NCBI RefSeq assembly: GCF_002979435.1
Contig: NZ_PCOV01000013.1
Coordinates: 1-57,990 of the forward strand
Direction: 5' to 3'
From: Microbacterium sp. MYb66
GTDB lineage: Bacteria > Actinomycetota > Actinomycetes > Actinomycetales > Microbacteriaceae
Length of the DNA stretch: 57,990 nucleotides
Shown: positions 25,532-33,332 of the stretch, in pieces
How positions within the stretch are numbered: position 1 is the first letter of the stretch
Layout of the letters: each line of letters opens with the position of its first letter
Made by a program: the position numbers and the translations under genes
Notes under the pieces: generated by a model
Database searches by the model: none
What the model was told of the DNA's origin: nothing
What the model saw: only the letters and a program-made list of their open reading frames with translations

Positions 25532-26002
25532 TCAGCTCGCCGCCGAGTCGCGCAGCAGCGTCACACGCTCACGCAGGTATGCCTCCAGCGGCATGAATCC
25601 GCCTGCCGTGCTCCATCGCACCGACGGCACTGCGTCGACCAAGGCCAGCGGACCGGACGAGCCACCGGCATCCACCGCATCCACGTCGATCACGCTCCAC
25701 CCGACGTGCACCACCTCGCCCTCGCCGAAGCCGCCGCGCAGAGCCTCGGCCCGGCGTTCGGCACGCTCGCGCGCCGACTCGGCCGTGTAACCGCGGCGCC
25801 CGGGGTCGGCCGCCCGAAGCACCTCGGCCGTGGCCAGGGCGTGCGTCTCGGTGAGCAGCAGAACGCCCAGGTGCCAGGCCTCGCCCACTCGCACGATGCG
25901 GCGGCCGCGCCAGCGGGAGTCGCGCTGCTCCCCCAGACCCTCTTTCGGCGCATCCCTGAGGTCGTGGACCGCCTGGGTCAGCAGAGCGGATGCCGTGGTC
26001 AC
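25532..26002 (-). CDS. conserved protein of unknown function, coupled to antiporter
   Basis: A 156-residue soluble protein I do not recognise. It is rich in Arg and Glu and has no membrane segment, with a central stretch SRWRGRRIVRVGEAWHLGVLLLTETHALATAEVLRA and a C-terminal AGGFMPLEAYLRERVTLLRDSAA. Its GTG overlaps the TGA of the antiporter gene (GTGA), with GGGGGAG just upstream, so the two are co-translated; it may be a cytoplasmic partner of the transporter. The convergent amidotransferase-like gene ends 2 bases away. Confidence 0.75.
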   Translation of the reverse strand: MTTASALLTQAVHDLRDAPKEGLGEQRDSRWRGRRIVRVGEAWHLGVLLLTETHALATAEVLRAADPGRRGYTAESARERAERRAEALRGGFGEGEVVHVGWSVIDVDAVDAGGSSGPLALVDAVPSVRWSTAGGFMPLEAYLRERVTLLRDSAAS

Positions 26003-27213
26003 AGCTCCCCCTGCAGTGATTCGCGGGCGCGCTGGGGACCGACGACCTCTTCGCGATCCCCGCGGAGGGTCATGCCGATCAGCGGGTACAGCAGCACCGA
26101 CAGCATGCCGGCGCCGACGAGGGCTGCCGCCGTACCGGTGTCGAGCATGTCCTGGTCGACGCCGATCGCGGTGACCGCGACGATGATCGGGAGTCCGGTC
26201 GCGGCGAGGAGTCCGAGCGCCGCACGGTCGCGGATGCTCATCCCCGCCGGCGCCGACAGCTGCGCGGCCGACCCGCGGATCACGAGCAGGGCGATGAGGA
26301 AGATCGGCACCAGCGCCAGCGCAGCGGGAGATGCGAGCAGCGCCTGCAGGTCGAACGTGACACCGGTGTAGAGGAAGAAGATCGGCACCAGGAAACCGAA
26401 CGCGATGGCCTCGATCTTGCTCTCGACCTGCTCCGCGGATTCCTTCGGCGCACGCGACATGATGATGCGCCAGACCGCACCGGCCACGAACGCCCCCAGC
26501 AGCATGTCGAGGTCCAGCATCACGCTGAGCCCGACGAGGGCCGCGATGAGGAGGATCACGAACCGCACCCCGAACTGATCGGAGGTGTGCAGCGTGGCGA
26601 GGACGATGCGATGCAGACGCCCATGCGGCATGCGGTGCGCCAGCAGCACGGCGACTCCCGCCAGCGCCACGAAGGTCAGGAGGACGGCCGTGGCGATCGG
26701 GGTGGTCCGCGTGCTCAGGAAGATCGAGATCGCGATCAGCGGCAGGAACTCGCCGACCGCCCCGATCACGCTGATCGCCCGGCCGAACGGCGTGTCCAGC
26801 TCGCGCGCGTCGCGGAGGATCGGCATCAGGGTGCCCAGCGCCGTCGAGCTGAGGGCGATCCCGATGACCACCATCCCCTCGCCGGGCGCGAAGAAGAAGC
26901 CGAGGCCGATCCCCAGCAGAACGCTGAGCAGCCACCCGAGCGAGGCCCGGGCGAGGGGCTTGCCCGCGACCATCTTGAAGTCGATCTCGGTGCCGGCGAC
27001 GAAGAACAGCAGTGCCAGGCCGAAGTCGCTGAGCTTCTCCAGCAGGGGCCCCGGCTCGACCCAGCCGAGGACGGCAGGACCGACGAGGATGCCGAGCACG
27101 AGCTCGAACACGACGATCGGGACCCGCACCACGGGGCGCACGCCGCGGGCGAGCAGGGGCGCGGCGACCGCCAGCAGGGGGATCAGCACCAGGCCGAGGT
27201 CGCTCGCTTCCAC
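25999..27213 (-). CDS. cation/proton antiporter (CPA2, KefB-like)
   Basis: A 404-residue membrane protein with about 12 hydrophobic segments, matching the Na+/H+ exchanger domain of CPA2 antiporters. The helix 4-5 region LSDFGLALLFFVAGTEIDFKM and the unwound-helix segment GEGMVVIGIALSSTALGTLMP are typical. No C-terminal nucleotide-binding (TrkA-N) domain is present. It exchanges K+ or Na+ for protons; the ion is unknown. The GTG start fits a -10 TACTCT 7 bases upstream on this strand and no ribosome site, hence a leaderless message. Confidence 0.92.
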   Translation of the reverse strand: MEASDLGLVLIPLLAVAAPLLARGVRPVVRVPIVVFELVLGILVGPAVLGWVEPGPLLEKLSDFGLALLFFVAGTEIDFKMVAGKPLARASLGWLLSVLLGIGLGFFFAPGEGMVVIGIALSSTALGTLMPILRDARELDTPFGRAISVIGAVGEFLPLIAISIFLSTRTTPIATAVLLTFVALAGVAVLLAHRMPHGRLHRIVLATLHTSDQFGVRFVILLIAALVGLSVMLDLDMLLGAFVAGAVWRIIMSRAPKESAEQVESKIEAIAFGFLVPIFFLYTGVTFDLQALLASPAALALVPIFLIALLVIRGSAAQLSAPAGMSIRDRAALGLLAATGLPIIVAVTAIGVDQDMLDTGTAAALVGAGMLSVLLYPLIGMTLRGDREEVVGPQRARESLQGEL

Positions 27214-27220
27214 GAGTCTC

Positions 27221-27226
27221 AGAGTA
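27221..27226 (-). promoter_or_regulatory. leaderless promoter -10 of antiporter
   Basis: On the minus strand TACTCT is followed by seven bases (GAGACTC) and the GTG start codon. Confidence 0.4.
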
Positions 27227-27253
27227 GCGAGTCGCCTTCCGCGATTCGCCCCC

Positions 27254-27285
27254 GGTGTGCATCCACGGCAGAATCGATGCACACC
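27254..27285 (+). promoter_or_regulatory. 9-bp inverted repeat over purU promoter
   Basis: GGTGTGCAT (27254-27262) and ATGCACACC (27277-27285) form a perfect dyad with a 14-base centre that contains CAGAAT, a plausible -10. The right arm ends just before the GAGGAG ribosome site of purU. Operator or leader hairpin controlling purU. Confidence 0.5.
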
Positions 27286-27299
27286 CTCGAGGAGCCCCC

Positions 27300-28151
27300 A
27301 TGTCTCAGCCCGATACCGCCCGCCTGCTGATCGCCTGCGACGACCAGCCCGGCATCGTCGCCGCTGTCGCCGGTGTGCTCGCCCAGCACGGCGCGAACAT
27401 CATCTCGCTCGACCAGCACTCGACCGATTCCGAGGGCGGACGCTTCTTCCAGCGCACCGTGATCCACCTCGACGGTCTGTCCGCCGCGCGCCCGGCCCTC
27501 GAGGCGGACATCGCGGCCGTGGCCGAGCGCTTCGGCATGGAGTGGTCGCTCCACGACGTCGCCCGGCGCAAGCGCGTGGCCATCTTCGTGTCGAAGTACG
27601 ACCACTGCCTGATGGAGCTGCTGTGGCGCACGCAGCGCGGACAGCTCGACATCGACGTCACGATGGTCGTCTCCAACCACCCCGACCTGGCCGAGTCGGT
27701 CCGATCGTTCGGCGTGCCGTTCGTGCACATCCCCTCCGGCGACAAGGCGGCGATGGAGGAGCGCCAGCTGGAGCTGCTGCGCGGCAACGTCGACCTCGTC
27801 GTGCTCGCCCGCTACATGCAGATCCTCACGGACGACTTCATCACCCGCCTCGAAGCACCGGTGATCAACATCCACCACTCGTTCCTGCCGGCGTTCATCG
27901 GTGCCAACCCGTACGCGCGGGCCAAGGATCGCGGCGTCAAGCTGATCGGCGCGACCGCGCACTACGCGACGGCCGACCTCGACGAGGGACCGATCATCGA
28001 GCAGGACGTCACGCGCGTGACCCACTCGGAGTCGGCGGCCGAGCTGCAGAGCCGCGGCGCCGACGTGGAGCGTCTGGTGCTCGCCCGCGCCGTGCAATGG
28101 CATGCCGAGGACCGCGTGATCGTGCACGGCAAGTCCACCGTCATCCTCTAG
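27300..28151 (+). CDS. purU: formyltetrahydrofolate deformylase PurU
   Basis: A 283-residue enzyme that hydrolyses 10-formyl-THF to THF and formate, balancing one-carbon pools. An N-terminal ACT domain (about 8-80, IACDDQPGIVAAVAGVLAQHG) joins a formyltransferase-fold catalytic domain with Asn190, His192 and Asp227 (INIHHSFLPAFIGA, HYATADLDEGPIIEQDV), the triad shared with GAR transformylase. Length is typical. The start follows GAGGAG at 5 bases. It meets the next gene tail to tail, sharing CTAG in both stop codons. Confidence 0.95.
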   Translation: MSQPDTARLLIACDDQPGIVAAVAGVLAQHGANIISLDQHSTDSEGGRFFQRTVIHLDGLSAARPALEADIAAVAERFGMEWSLHDVARRKRVAIFVSKYDHCLMELLWRTQRGQLDIDVTMVVSNHPDLAESVRSFGVPFVHIPSGDKAAMEERQLELLRGNVDLVVLARYMQILTDDFITRLEAPVINIHHSFLPAFIGANPYARAKDRGVKLIGATAHYATADLDEGPIIEQDVTRVTHSESAAELQSRGADVERLVLARAVQWHAEDRVIVHGKSTVIL

Positions 28152-29194
28152 CGCTCGGTCGGAACCCCCGCGACCAGGTCGGCGAACACCTCGGCCGCGG
28201 TCTCGTGACGGACGAGCGGGGCGGCCTGACCCATCCACAGCGACTGCAGCTCGCCGAGGTTCTGCTGCCCGGCCGCGGCGCGGAAGCGGCCGGTGAGCCA
28301 GTTCTGCATCGGGAAAGGCGCGATCGTGCCGCTCGCCTCGATCGCCCGCACAGCCCGATTGCGCGTGCCGCGCGCCAGCCGTCCGCTCATCGCCCGCGTG
28401 AGCACGGTCTCGTCGGCCGCGGTCGAGCGGATCGCGTCGCGGTGCGCCTGGTTCGCGGCCGACTCCGCCGTGGCGAGGAACGCCGTGCCGACCTGCACGC
28501 CGGAAGCCCCCAGCGCGAACGCCGCAGCCACGCCCCGCCGATCGGCGATCCCGCCCGCCGCGATCACGGGCACCTCGACCGCATCGACCACCTGCGGCAC
28601 CAGGGCGAACGTCCCGACCAGCGACTCTTCGGCGGGACGCAGGAACGACACCCGGTGGCCGGCGGCCTCAGCCCCGGTCGCGACCACCGCATCCGCTCCC
28701 GCATCGGCGAGCGCGACCGCCTCCGCCACGGTGGTCGCCGTGCCGACGATGCGGACGCTGCGGCGGCGCGCCTCTTCGACGACCGCAGCGGACGGCACGC
28801 CGAACACCACGCTGAGCACCGCGGGCGCGATCTCCCAGATCGCCTCGAGCTGCTCCTCGAGCGGCGGGTTGTACCGCTCCGGCCGCGCGGGCACGTCGAC
28901 ACCGACGGCCTCGTAGAAGGGCTGCAGCGCCTGCGCGAAGATCGTGTGCTGCGGATTCGGCTCGACCTCGTCGCCCGTGGGCAGCCAGATGTTCACCGCG
29001 AACGGTCGGTCGGTCAGCGCCCGGAGCTCGGCCCCGGTCGCGCGGATGCGGTCTCCGTCGTAGCCGTACAGACCGAACGAGCCGAGTCCCCCCGCGTTGC
29101 TCACCGCGGCGGTGAGGGCGGTCGAGGAGAGCCCGCCGAACGGGCCGAGGATGATCGGATGCTCGATCCCGAGCAGGGCGCGAAGGTCACTCAT
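28148..29194 (-). CDS. nitronate monooxygenase-family FMN enzyme
   Basis: A 348-residue TIM-barrel flavoprotein of the nitronate monooxygenase (2-nitropropane dioxygenase) class. Markers are the N-terminal GIEHPIILGPFGG, the FMN-phosphate segment GADAVVATGAEAAGHRVSF with the family His, and VIAAGGIADRRGVAAAFALGASGVQVGTAFL. It probably detoxifies alkyl nitronates such as propionate-3-nitronate. The C-terminus overlaps the purU stop codon by 4 bases. Confidence 0.9.
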   Translation of the reverse strand: MSDLRALLGIEHPIILGPFGGLSSTALTAAVSNAGGLGSFGLYGYDGDRIRATGAELRALTDRPFAVNIWLPTGDEVEPNPQHTIFAQALQPFYEAVGVDVPARPERYNPPLEEQLEAIWEIAPAVLSVVFGVPSAAVVEEARRRSVRIVGTATTVAEAVALADAGADAVVATGAEAAGHRVSFLRPAEESLVGTFALVPQVVDAVEVPVIAAGGIADRRGVAAAFALGASGVQVGTAFLATAESAANQAHRDAIRSTAADETVLTRAMSGRLARGTRNRAVRAIEASGTIAPFPMQNWLTGRFRAAAGQQNLGELQSLWMGQAAPLVRHETAAEVFADLVAGVPTER

Positions 29195-29263
29195 GCTTCG
29201 ACGTTACGCCCGCGGCGCACACTCGGGGCCGGCCACGACGGCCGGATCCGCTGACCCCGGTGC

Positions 29264-29269
29264 TACCCT
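29264..29269 (+). promoter_or_regulatory. putative -10 of DUF6412-yidC operon
   Basis: TACCCT lies 24 bases before the DUF6412 ATG, leaving a short leader with a GAGAGAGGGGA ribosome site. Confidence 0.4.
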
Positions 29270-29293
29270 CGCTGGAGAGAGGGGAGCGCGCAC

Positions 29294-29566
29294 ATGAGCG
29301 AGTGGTTCGGGCAGATGCTGAGCTTCGTCGCGACCGCGCTCGGGCTCGTCTCGATGCCGGACGCCGCAGCCCTCGGGCTCGCGATCGCGCTCCTCGCCGT
29401 GACCGCGCTCACGCTCGCGATCGTGTTGAGCGTGCGCCCCGAGGCCACCGCAGGCGCCCCGCATCCGTTGCGGGCGATCGATGTCGGCACCCTCCTCACG
29501 CAGAGCGATCCTGATGCTGCCGGGCATCCACGCCCTCGGGCGCCGGGAGTCGCGACCGCCGCGTAG
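29294..29566 (+). CDS. DUF6412 small membrane protein, candidate arrest peptide
   Basis: A 90-residue protein with one or two hydrophobic segments (about 10-20 and 24-48) and a C-terminal tail ending TQSDPDAAGHPRPRAPGVAT then AA. DUF6412 proteins are common in actinobacteria. RAPG (82-85), five residues from the end, is the essential core shared by the published actinobacterial arrest peptides ApcA and ApdA (R-A-P-G/P). The gene lies directly upstream of a yidC homologue, as expected of a monitoring substrate: its nascent chain would be inserted in the membrane, and failure of insertion would leave the ribosome stalled near its 3' end. Gene call firm; arrest function inferred from motif and context. 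Confidence 0.85.
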   Translation: MSEWFGQMLSFVATALGLVSMPDAAALGLAIALLAVTALTLAIVLSVRPEATAGAPHPLRAIDVGTLLTQSDPDAAGHPRPRAPGVATAA

Positions 29567-29629
29567 TCCGTTCACACGGGATTACGCGGCTTTCGCCGAC
29601 CCTTCCCGACGTCACGAACGGACACTCCC
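29545..29629 (+). promoter_or_regulatory. switchable stem-loop between DUF6412 and yidC
   Basis: The 14 bases just before the yidC TTG (GAACGGAC 29616-29623, then ACTCCC 29624-29629) pair with GTCCGTTC (29566-29573) and with GGGAGT (29545-29550). GGGAGT is the RNA of the Pro-Gly-Val codons of the RAPG motif. A ribosome stalled at RAPG would cover GGGAGT and press against the second arm, freeing the yidC start. Pairings were read by eye; the switch is inference. Confidence 0.55.
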
Positions 29630-30409
29630 TTGGACATCTTCGCCTTCCCTCCTCTCGCCGCGCTCCTGAACGCCGCCTACGGCGCTCTGGCCGGCCTCTC
29701 CGACCTCCTCACCCCGATCGCCGGGGCCTCCGCCGCCGCCCTCGCCGTCGTGCTCGTCACCCTGTCGGTGCGGGCGCTGCTCATCCCCGTCGGCATCTCG
29801 CAGGCCAAGGCCGAGCAGACCAGGGCGCGCCTCGCGCCGAAGCTGCGCGAACTGCAGCGCCGCCACAAGAAGAACCCCGAGCGCCTGCAGAAAGAGATGA
29901 TGGCGCTGTACAAGGCCGAGAACACCTCGCCGTTCGCGGGCATGCTCCCGGTGCTGGCACAGGCGCCGGTGGTCGGCATCCTCTACACGCTGTTCCTCCG
30001 CCCGGAGATCGCCGGTCACCCGAACGACCTCCTCACGCACGACCTGTTCGGCGCTCCGCTGGGCACGAGCCTGGTGTCCGCACTCTTCGGCGGCACCGCG
30101 ACCCCGGCCACGTTCCTGGTGTTCGGCGTGCTGCTCGCCGTGATGATCGCGGTCGCCGAGGTCACCCGCCGGGTGTTCCGCCCGACGCCGGTCGAGGGCG
30201 ACGACTCTCCGATGAACTCCCCCACGATGCTGCGGGTCCTGTCGTCCCTGCACTACCTGACGGCGGTGTTCGCGGCCTTCGTGCCGCTCGCCGCGGCGCT
30301 GTACCTCACGGTCACGGTGGTGTGGACGCTCGTGCAGCGCATCATCCTGCGTCGGCGGTTCCCGCTGCCGAACCCGGCCGTCAGTCGGGCAGCGGTATCG
30401 GGGCGGTGA
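29630..30409 (+). CDS. yidC: YidC/Oxa1-family membrane protein insertase
   Basis: A 259-residue insertase with the core Oxa1 fold and no large periplasmic domain. Five hydrophobic segments include VVLVTLSVRALLIPVGISQAK with the groove Arg, then a basic cytoplasmic loop (KLRELQRRHKKNPERLQKEM), PVLAQAPVVGILYTLFL and the C-terminal pair. It inserts membrane proteins and folds them. It starts at TTG with no good ribosome site, consistent with dependence on the upstream gene and the stem-loop. It may be a second, inducible YidC beside a housekeeping copy elsewhere. The 3' end overlaps a convergent transporter gene by 29 bases. Confidence 0.92.
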   Translation: MDIFAFPPLAALLNAAYGALAGLSDLLTPIAGASAAALAVVLVTLSVRALLIPVGISQAKAEQTRARLAPKLRELQRRHKKNPERLQKEMMALYKAENTSPFAGMLPVLAQAPVVGILYTLFLRPEIAGHPNDLLTHDLFGAPLGTSLVSALFGGTATPATFLVFGVLLAVMIAVAEVTRRVFRPTPVEGDDSPMNSPTMLRVLSSLHYLTAVFAAFVPLAAALYLTVTVVWTLVQRIILRRRFPLPNPAVSRAAVSGR

Positions 30410-31298
30410 AAGGGCCGGAGGGGCCGTCGTCGCGGCGGTCCCTCCGCACGCCCAGCGTCGTCCCCACGCTCGCGGCGATCACGAGGGCGACGGCCAGCAT
30501 CCGCAGCGGCGTCGCGTCCTGCCCCAGGATCAGCCATCCGGCGAGGGTGGCGAACGCGGGTTCGAGGCTCAGCAGCACGCCGAACACGCGCTGCGGGAGG
30601 CGGCGCAGGGCAGCGAGCTCGAAGCTGTACGGGATCACCGACGACAGCACCGCGGTGATCGCCGCGAGCAGCAGCAGCTGCGGATCCATCGCCACCGTCG
30701 ACGCTGCCGGGATGCCGACCGGGATGAGCAGCACCGCGGCCACGAGGAGTCCCATCGCCAGACCGCTGTTGCCGGGGATGAGGGCGCCGACGCGGGCGCT
30801 CATCCGGATGTACATGACCCAGAAGCCGGCGGCGATGAGGATGAACACGACGCCGAGGGGGTCGAGCGGCTCGGCGCCGATCAGGCCGTCGATGCCCAGC
30901 ACGACCATGCCGAGGAGGGCGACGCCCACCCACGCGGCATCCGCGAGTCGACGAGTCAGGACGGCGGCGAGCACGAGCGGACCGAGGAACTCGATCGCGA
31001 CGGCAGGACCCAGTGGGATGCGGTCGATCGCGGCGTAGAAGAAGCCGTTCATCGCGGCGAGGGAGACGCCGAAGAGCACCGCGGCGAGCCACTGCGGGCG
31101 GGTCCACTTCCCGGGCTTCGGCCGGACGATGACGACGAGCAGGATCGCGGCGATCGCGACGCGCAGCGACGTCACTCCCCAGGGGCCGAGCACCGGGAAG
31201 AGCTGGGCCGCCACCGCCGCGCCGAACGGGAGCGACAGGCACGACCCGATGACGAGTGCGACGCCCACGAGGGGACCGGAGGCGGCGGGCTTCTGCAC
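30381..31298 (-). CDS. EamA-family (RhtA-like) transporter
   Basis: A 305-residue drug/metabolite transporter with ten hydrophobic segments in two EamA repeats; PYSFELAALRRLPQRVFGVLLSLEPAFATLAGWLILGQ matches RhtA-type threonine/homoserine exporters. Probably exports amino acids or analogues. The GTG start has TAAGCT 6 bases upstream and no ribosome site, so the message is likely leaderless. Confidence 0.9.
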   Translation of the reverse strand: MQKPAASGPLVGVALVIGSCLSLPFGAAVAAQLFPVLGPWGVTSLRVAIAAILLVVIVRPKPGKWTRPQWLAAVLFGVSLAAMNGFFYAAIDRIPLGPAVAIEFLGPLVLAAVLTRRLADAAWVGVALLGMVVLGIDGLIGAEPLDPLGVVFILIAAGFWVMYIRMSARVGALIPGNSGLAMGLLVAAVLLIPVGIPAASTVAMDPQLLLLAAITAVLSSVIPYSFELAALRRLPQRVFGVLLSLEPAFATLAGWLILGQDATPLRMLAVALVIAASVGTTLGVRRDRRDDGPSGPFTAPIPLPD

Positions 31299-31304
31299 CA
31301 GACA

Positions 31305-31310
31305 AGCTTA
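31305..31310 (-). promoter_or_regulatory. leaderless promoter -10 of EamA gene
   Basis: On the minus strand TAAGCT, then six bases (TGTCTG), then the GTG start. Confidence 0.45.
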
Positions 31311-31348
31311 GGCGGCGACCCCCGTCGGAGCCGCCGCCCGACCTCGGC

Positions 31349-32233
31349 TCAGAGGGCCTTGCCGCCCGTGACCGCGATGACCGATCCGGAGGTGTACGAG
31401 GACTCGGCCGATGCCAGATACACGTACGCTCCGGCGAGCTCGGCCGGCTGTCCTGCGCGCCCGAGCGGAGTGTCCTCGCCGAAGGTCGCGAGTCGCTCGG
31501 CATCCCACCCGGTGGCGGGGATCAGCGGCGTCCAGATCGGGCCCGGCGCGACGGCGTTGACCCGGATGCCCCGGGGCCCCGCCTCTTCGGCGAGCGCCTT
31601 CACGAACGCCACCTGGGCGGCCTTCGTCATGGCGTAGTCGATCAGCCCTGGCGACGGGTTGTAGGCCTGGACGGATGCGGTCACGATGATGCTCGCGCCG
31701 GGCCCGAGGTCGGGATAGGCCGCTCGTGCCGAGAACAGCAGGCCCGCGAGGTTCGTGTCGAACACGCGGCGCATCCGCTCGGTCTCGAGGGTCTCGAAGC
31801 CGTCGATGTCGTGCTGATAGCCGGCGTTGAGCACGAGCACGTCGAGCCCGCCGAGCTCGCTCCTCGTCCTCGCCACGATCTCGGTCGCGAACGCCTCGTC
31901 GCGCAGATCTCCCGCGAAGCCGACTCCGGTGGCACCGGTCTCGCGGACCAGGGCGAGCGTGTCCTCCGCGTCATCCTGTTCCTCGGGCATGTGCGCGATG
32001 GCGACATCCGCCCCCTCACGTGCGAAAGCGATCGCGACCGCTCTTCCGATGCCCGAGTCGCCACCCGTGATCAGCGCACGGCGCCCTTCGAGACGACCGT
32101 GTCCGACGTAGGTCTGCTCACCGTGGTCGGGCACCGGTCGGGTCTGCTCGGTCAGTCCGGGCTGATCCTGGTGCTGGGCGGGGAACCCCTCTTCGCGGTG
32201 CGCGTGCCGGGGGTCGGGTGCGGTGTCGGTCAT
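31349..32233 (-). CDS. short-chain dehydrogenase/reductase (YghA-like)
   Basis: A 294-residue classical SDR. The nucleotide-binding motif is LITGGDSGIGRAVAIAFAREG, the catalytic set Ser (IIVTASVQA), Tyr-X3-Lys (YAMTKAAQ) and a C-terminal SGSVIAVTGGKAL. The unusual first 55 residues (HREEGFPAQHQDQPGLTEQT) match the YghA/YhdF-type oxidoreductases often linked to general stress. Acts on an unknown alcohol or carbonyl. The ATG follows GAGGAGGA. Confidence 0.92.
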   Translation of the reverse strand: MTDTAPDPRHAHREEGFPAQHQDQPGLTEQTRPVPDHGEQTYVGHGRLEGRRALITGGDSGIGRAVAIAFAREGADVAIAHMPEEQDDAEDTLALVRETGATGVGFAGDLRDEAFATEIVARTRSELGGLDVLVLNAGYQHDIDGFETLETERMRRVFDTNLAGLLFSARAAYPDLGPGASIIVTASVQAYNPSPGLIDYAMTKAAQVAFVKALAEEAGPRGIRVNAVAPGPIWTPLIPATGWDAERLATFGEDTPLGRAGQPAELAGAYVYLASAESSYTSGSVIAVTGGKAL

Positions 32234-32254
32234 GGCCGATCCTCCTCGTCGTCG

Positions 32255-32299
32255 GTGTGACACCACACTCGCCGACGCGCCCCTCCCCCCGTCAGGGGG
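32255..32299 (-). terminator. hairpins between DUF7882-type gene and SDR gene
   Basis: CCCCC-GTCA-GGGGG (32286-32299) and GTGTG-ACAC-CACAC (32255-32268) lie in the 81-base gap. The first may end the DUF7882-type transcript; the second, just upstream of the SDR start, could be an operator. Confidence 0.4.
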
Positions 32300-32314
32300 T
32301 TGACATCGTCGCGG

Positions 32315-32662
32315 CTACACCGGAGGCGTGACCGGGACCTCTCCGGTGCCGGGCTCCTCGCCCGCCTCGGCCGGTTCGGGCACGAGGTAGAGGCCGCTCG
32401 GGGCGTTCGCGGTGAAGGCGAGAGCTTCGATCCAGGCCCGGTTGATGGAGGGCTGGCGGCTCCCGAAGTACTTGAAGACGAGGGAGCTGCCGGGCTGGAT
32501 CCACACGGTCGTGCGACCGCCGCCGACGCTCGCGTCCTCACGCCAGCTGAAGGGGAAGGGCTCCCCGCGCCGCAGCTTGGCGGTGATGACGAGTTGAAGG
32601 TGGGTGAGGGCACGATCCTCGATCTCGGTCTTCACGCCGCCTTCGTAGACGAACTTTCCCAT
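32315..32662 (-). CDS. DUF7882-type small protein (often mislabelled DNA ligase)
   Basis: A 115-residue protein typical of Microbacteriaceae. Features are MGKFVYEGG at the start, then EIEDRALTHLQLVITAKLRR, FSWRED..GGGRTTVWIQPGSSL and RAWIEALAFTAN. Homologues carry the database label ATP-dependent DNA ligase, but no nucleotidyltransferase motif (KXDG) is present, and the protein is far too short. Function unknown. The ATG follows AGGAGCAACACCC. Confidence 0.82.
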   Translation of the reverse strand: MGKFVYEGGVKTEIEDRALTHLQLVITAKLRRGEPFPFSWREDASVGGGRTTVWIQPGSSLVFKYFGSRQPSINRAWIEALAFTANAPSGLYLVPEPAEAGEEPGTGEVPVTPPV

Positions 32663-32817
32663 GGGTGTTGCTCCTTAGTCGCTGCCTGGCCGAGACGACG
32701 GCTTCGCCCTATTCTCGCGCACTCCGCGACGGTATATCTCCTCTCCCCGGGCGCAGCCGCGGATGCCGGGTCGGGCCGCCGAAGTCAACCCCCTCGGCGG
32801 AGCAGTCGGCGCAGGCT

Positions 32818-32845
32818 TAGCCTCGGGTCACTCGACTCGAGGAGG
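32818..32845 (+). promoter_or_regulatory. promoter -10 and ribosome site of FHA-CBS-CinA run
   Basis: TAGCCT (32818-32823) fits a -10; GAGGAGG (32838-32844) lies 8 bases before the FHA-gene ATG. The rest of this 190-base divergent gap shows nothing clear. Confidence 0.4.
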
Positions 32846-32852
32846 CAGTGCC

Positions 32853-33332
32853 ATGAATGACCGACACATCGACGATCGCCCCGACGAGGGCTACACGCCG
32901 GGGACCACGCACGCGGAATGGGGTGCCGGGAACCCGCGGCTGCGCATCACCCGAGACGACGAACGCACCGAGTTCGCGATCGAGGACGACGTGGTGCGGA
33001 TCGGTGCGGCCGAGGGCAACGAGCTGCGTCTCGCGGACACCGACCCCGTGCACGCCACGATCACGCACGACGATCGCGACGAGTACGTGCTGACGATGCA
33101 CGGCGAAGGCGAGACCAACGCGAGCCTGGGCGTGGACGCCACCCACGCCGACAAGGATTCCGAGACGCTCCGCACCGGCGCCCACTTCACGGCAGGACCC
33201 TGGACGCTCGTGTTCGCGCGCGACGAGTTCGCCGACCACGGGCGCCCGTTCGGAGGACGCGCGGGCGGCGAGTACTCCGACCAGCCGCTGCAGCCGCCTC
33301 GTCCGGACTACGACGAAGGGGAAGAGCGATGA
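32853..33332 (+). CDS. FHA-like domain protein
   Basis: A 159-residue acidic protein. Residues about 30-125 resemble a forkhead-associated phosphopeptide-binding domain: VRIGAAEGNELRLADTDPVHATI carries the RIG..N.L.L.D..HA.I pattern. The Arg and His contacts are present but the usual Ser is replaced by Pro. The C-terminus is Gly/Asp/Pro-rich. Its stop overlaps the CBS gene start (ATGA), so the products are made together; the partner is unknown. Confidence 0.72.
   Translation: MNDRHIDDRPDEGYTPGTTHAEWGAGNPRLRITRDDERTEFAIEDDVVRIGAAEGNELRLADTDPVHATITHDDRDEYVLTMHGEGETNASLGVDATHADKDSETLRTGAHFTAGPWTLVFARDEFADHGRPFGGRAGGEYSDQPLQPPRPDYDEGEER

Noticed and set aside
28148..28151. Shared CTAG of the purU and nitronate monooxygenase stop codons as a special signal
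   Set aside because: Tail-to-tail overlap of stop codons through the CTAG palindrome is a common packing outcome.
30253..31503. Alternative 416-codon minus frame over the EamA transporter
   Set aside because: Different frame with Arg/Pro-rich shadow sequence; the overlapping frame encodes ten clear membrane segments.
32315..32662. ATP-dependent DNA ligase label for the 115-residue protein
   Set aside because: No KXDG or other nucleotidyltransferase motif, and far too short; kept as DUF7882-type unknown.
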